From: Propionibacteriaceae bacterium
GTDB lineage: Bacteria; Actinomycetota; Actinomycetes; Propionibacteriales; Propionibacteriaceae
Assembly: GCA_031254155.1 (NCBI GenBank)
Contig: JAIRVA010000160.1
Coordinates: 1 to 7,484, forward strand
DNA: 7,484 nt
Reading direction: 5' to 3'
The position numbers were made by a program, and so were the translations under genes. Below, one piece after another: positions 5,452 through 7,484 of the stretch. Position 1 is the stretch's first letter; every line of letters begins with the position of its first letter. The notes under the pieces were generated by a model, which did no database searches, was not told the origin of the DNA, and was given only the letters and a program-made list of their open reading frames with translations.

Positions 5452-6621
5452 TCAGGCGCTCTTTCTCGTCGTCCGGGACGCCCCCGTACCGGCGGCCTTC
5501 AACTGCTTCTCCAGGTCCTTGACCTTGTTGCGGAGCTTGTAGACCTCTTCCTCCACGGCGTCCATTTCGCGCCGGTTCGGGAAGGGCAGCGTCTGCATCG
5601 CGTCCTGCAGGTAGTCGTCGTAGAGGGTCTTGAGCTTCGAGCCGGCCGCGATGGTATCGTTCATCACGATCTCGAAGGCGTCGGTGTTGAACAGGTCGAG
5701 GAAGACCTGCTCGTTGGTGTCTGACCACACCTTGTAGAACTCCAGGAAGGTCTGGGGGACCTCGCCCGTCTGCTGGAGGTTCATGAGGTGGTCGGCGAGT
5801 TTCTGCATGGCGTCCGACGCCGACTCGGTGAACAGGGTCGAATACCCGGCCGCCTTCACCGTGTAGTCGAGGTAGGTGTCGACCAGTTTCTGGGTCTTCT
5901 CGACCAACCGCTGGTTGGAGCCCATGGCCGGCATGCTGAGCACGCGGGACGAGACTTCGCGGTAGGTGTCAGCCGCCCGCTTCATGAAGTCGAGGTACGC
6001 GTCCTTGTCGCCCTGGACAGCCTTGGCCAGGAGTTCCTGGAGTTCGGGCGACGCGGCGACGACTGGCTCGAACAGGTTGGTGATGAGGCTCTGGATGCTG
6101 TCCCAGCCCTTCGCGCTGCCGTCGTACAGCGCCTTGAGGTTCTCGGGCAGGAAGTTGCCCGCGAACGGCTGGAGCATCGGCGCGACGATCCGCTGGTACT
6201 GCTCGGCCTGTTGGCTCCACAGTTCCTGCCAGGCGCCGGCGTCGGTGGGTACCTTCGCCAGGTAGTCCTTCCAGAAGTCCTGCAGCCGGTTGAACATCTG
6301 GTACGAGGAGAAGAAGCGCTCGTACGCATCCTTCGCCGTCGGCTGGGGGATCAGGGCCATGAAGTTCCGGGCCCCGTCCTCCCATTGCTTGTAGAGGTTC
6401 TGGACGAGCGTGGGCTCGGGCTTCGGCTGGGGCACCTGGAAGAAGGGGTTCCAGCTCATCATCTTGGCGTACTGGTCGTACATGTCGGACCAGGGGGTGG
6501 CGGGGGTGGGCCTTTCGGCCGGGGGCGTGGTGGCTTTCTGGACTGACTTGGTCCAGAAATCCCAAGCGCTCTTGCTCATATCCATCCACGCGCCCCATGG
6601 ATTGGTGATTTCTTGACTCAT
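5452..6621 (-). CDS. phaE: Class III PHA synthase accessory subunit PhaE
   Basis: PhaE has no catalytic centre of its own; it binds and activates PhaC in class III synthases. The 389-residue protein is acidic to neutral, helical and rich in Trp and Phe early on (MSQEITNPWGAWMDMSKSAW). It has a Pro-rich stretch at about 30-40 and a long amphipathic helical middle. The segment EFYKVWSDTNEQVF and the C-terminal block FPNRREMDAVEEEVYKLR (from about 347) are the most recognisable family features. The last 40 residues look like a short coiled coil (about 352-377) followed by a basic tail ending RTTRKSA. The start at 6621 is supported by AAGGAG (6632-6637, minus strand), though its 10-nt spacing is long; the frame is open to 6723 without a better start. 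It is the first gene of the minus-strand operon, directly before phaC. Confidence 0.92.
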   Translation of the reverse strand: MSQEITNPWGAWMDMSKSAWDFWTKSVQKATTPPAERPTPATPWSDMYDQYAKMMSWNPFFQVPQPKPEPTLVQNLYKQWEDGARNFMALIPQPTAKDAYERFFSSYQMFNRLQDFWKDYLAKVPTDAGAWQELWSQQAEQYQRIVAPMLQPFAGNFLPENLKALYDGSAKGWDSIQSLITNLFEPVVAASPELQELLAKAVQGDKDAYLDFMKRAADTYREVSSRVLSMPAMGSNQRLVEKTQKLVDTYLDYTVKAAGYSTLFTESASDAMQKLADHLMNLQQTGEVPQTFLEFYKVWSDTNEQVFLDLFNTDAFEIVMNDTIAAGSKLKTLYDDYLQDAMQTLPFPNRREMDAVEEEVYKLRNKVKDLEKQLKAAGTGASRTTRKSA

Positions 6622-6734
6622 CGGAATGATTCTCCTTTCGCCTGCGGAGTCGGGCGGCACGCACAACCGTTGTAAAAGGCTCGCAGTACGAGCCGACAAG
6701 CTCCCCAGTAAATCCGACAACATTTATGATTGCG

Positions 6735-6763
6735 AGATTAGCCCATCATTGCGTAACTGTCAA
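6735..6763 (-). promoter_or_regulatory. Predicted sigma-70-type promoter of the phaE-phaC operon
   Basis: On the minus strand a perfect -35 TTGACA (6758-6763) is followed by a 17-nt spacer and TAATCT (6735-6740), which fits the minimal TAnnnT of a -10 box but only three of six consensus bases. Transcription would start near 6728, leaving a leader of roughly 105 nt before phaE. Confidence 0.6.
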
Positions 6764-6785
6764 TAGTAGTTATCGGTCTGTGAGC

Positions 6786-6797
6786 AGAAAATTTTCT
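6786..6797. promoter_or_regulatory. AT-rich 12-bp palindrome upstream of the phaE promoter
   Basis: AGAAAATTTTCT is a perfect palindrome with its near edge about 22 bp upstream of the -35 box. It may be an operator, an UP-like element, or simply the T-rich tail of the hairpin at 6795-6816, which it overlaps. Confidence 0.35.
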
Positions 6798-6816
6798 CGC
6801 GTCCGGGAACGCGGGA
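6795..6816 (-). terminator. Weak intrinsic terminator of the hotdog gene
   Basis: On the minus strand an 8-bp stem (6795-6802 with 6809-6816, one G-U pair) closes a 6-nt loop. It is followed after three bases by TTTTCT. It begins 23 nt beyond the stop of the hotdog gene and would separate that gene from phaE. Confidence 0.45.
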
Positions 6817-6838
6817 GAGCAGATGTGGCGGCGGGTTG

Positions 6839-7306
6839 CTAGTGATCGGTCAGGATCATGAGTGCCTCGCCGGTGCAGGTCACCGTTTCGTCGTACGCGA
6901 CCTCCGTCACGACCCACACCTTGCGGCCTTCCAGCGACCGGACGTGGGACACGAGCGTGAGCACCGCGCCCGCCGGTGTGGGTTTCTTCAGGTCAACCTT
7001 GAGCTCGGCGGTGACAAAACGCGGCGCCGGATCGTCGTCGGTTTCGCCGAGTTCCAGGGTACGGGCAGCGGAGGCGGTGGCGGCCGAATTGCAGTCGATC
7101 AGGCAGGCGATGATGCCGCCGTACATCGCCTGCGCCCAGCCGCCCGAGTACTTGCCGTCCGGTTGGTAATGCGTCGTCGCGGTACCGGAAGCGGGGTCGA
7201 AGAACGTTTTCACCTGAAAGCCGTCGTCGTTGAGGCGTCCACAACCAAAGCAGTGGGCATTGTTGATAGGGTACCGATCCTGAATCGGGATTTCAAACGT
7301 AGCCAT
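6839..7306 (-). CDS. PaaI-type hotdog-fold thioesterase family protein
   Basis: The fold suggests an acyl-CoA thioesterase that releases CoA from a small or medium acyl-CoA; the substrate is unknown. From the ATG at 7306 the protein has 155 residues, normal for single-hotdog thioesterases. It shows the N-terminal HCFGCGRLNDDGF motif (18-30) of the PaaI-like group. MYGGIIACLIDCNSAATA (61-78) is the hotdog helix that carries the catalytic region, and a strand-rich half follows. The frame is open to a GTG at 7372 with an ATG at 7327, but none has a good ribosome binding site. A TATGAT (7343-7348, minus strand) could be a -10 box without a clear -35, giving a short leader and favouring 7306 or 7327. 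A terminator-like hairpin and the phaE promoter lie between it and phaE, so it is probably a separate unit. Confidence 0.8.
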   Translation of the reverse strand: MATFEIPIQDRYPINNAHCFGCGRLNDDGFQVKTFFDPASGTATTHYQPDGKYSGGWAQAMYGGIIACLIDCNSAATASAARTLELGETDDDPAPRFVTAELKVDLKKPTPAGAVLTLVSHVRSLEGRKVWVVTEVAYDETVTCTGEALMILTDH

Positions 7307-7382
7307 GGCATCAGTATGGCACGACATGTGGGGGCTTGGGGGATCATAGAGGTTCACATGGCGTACGCACACGTGACGTGCC

Positions 7383-7428
7383 TTCGCACTCGTGGGCCGC
7401 TTCGTACAGTTGCCGACGAGAGTGCGAA
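7383..7428. repeat. Spaced 9-bp inverted repeat upstream of the hotdog gene
   Basis: TTCGCACTC (7383-7391) and GAGTGCGAA (7420-7428) are perfect inverted copies separated by 28 nt. Each arm differs at one base from the arms of the CIRCE operator bound by HrcA (TTAGCACTC / GAGTGCTAA), but CIRCE has a 9-nt spacer. Apart from this repeat, nothing gene-like is seen in 7307-7484. Confidence 0.45.
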
Positions 7429-7484
7429 CCTTTGTCGCCAGAAGCCGGGATTTCGGGCTCTTCGGGATGTTGTGTGGGTGGGTT

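Noticed and set aside
4310..5542. 410-codon plus-strand open frame opposite phaC
   Set aside because: Val/Asp/Glu/Arg-rich shadow with no domain; the minus strand encodes a complete class III PhaC there.
5788..6546. 252-codon plus-strand open frame opposite phaE
   Set aside because: Composition typical of a GC-driven antisense frame; phaE is supported by family motifs and its place before phaC.
7429..7484. Hairpin AGCC...GGCT near the window end
   Set aside because: Only four pairs with a long loop; too weak to report as a structure.

Overview
The window is a GC-rich stretch (about 60-65% by eye) from a bacterial chromosome. It carries a compact locus for polyhydroxyalkanoate (PHA, probably polyhydroxybutyrate, PHB) synthesis. 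The synthase is the two-subunit class III type (PhaE + PhaC), next to three genes resembling the clostridial butyrate-pathway set thl-crt-hbd. This mix, high GC and no insertion sequences suggest an environmental bacterium. Chloroflexota is my weak best guess; other high-GC bacteria with class III synthases are possible. The sequence alone does not fix the taxon.

Layout. Positions 1-242 are non-coding but highly structured: an equal-armed imperfect palindrome fills 6-151 and a second GC-rich hairpin lies at 166-196. A plus-strand operon follows: acetyl-CoA acetyltransferase (243-1421), enoyl-CoA hydratase/crotonase (1415-2203) and 3-hydroxyacyl-CoA dehydrogenase (2221-3057). It ends at a perfect 14-bp hairpin (3073-3103) that also lies just beyond the end of a converging minus-strand operon. 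Read 5' to 3', that operon is phaE (6621-5452), phaC (5449-4385), an alpha/beta hydrolase (4308-3571) and a PhaJ-like MaoC hydratase (3531-3115). A strong -35 and a plausible -10 lie upstream of phaE, and the junctions after phaC and after the hydrolase each contain a perfect hairpin. A separate minus-strand PaaI-type hotdog thioesterase (7306-6839) lies upstream, with its own weak terminator. The remaining 178 bases contain only a spaced inverted repeat.

How it works together (inference from families). Two acetyl-CoA condense to acetoacetyl-CoA (thiolase). The Hbd-type dehydrogenase reduces it to (S)-3-hydroxybutyryl-CoA, crotonase dehydrates this to crotonyl-CoA, PhaJ rehydrates that to (R)-3-hydroxybutyryl-CoA, and PhaEC polymerises it. 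The two convergent operons therefore encode a complete acetyl-CoA-to-PHB route that does not need the usual PhaB acetoacetyl-CoA reductase, which is absent here, as are an obvious phasin and PhaR. The hydrolase and the hotdog protein are candidates for turnover of polymer or acyl-CoA, but their substrates cannot be read from the sequence.
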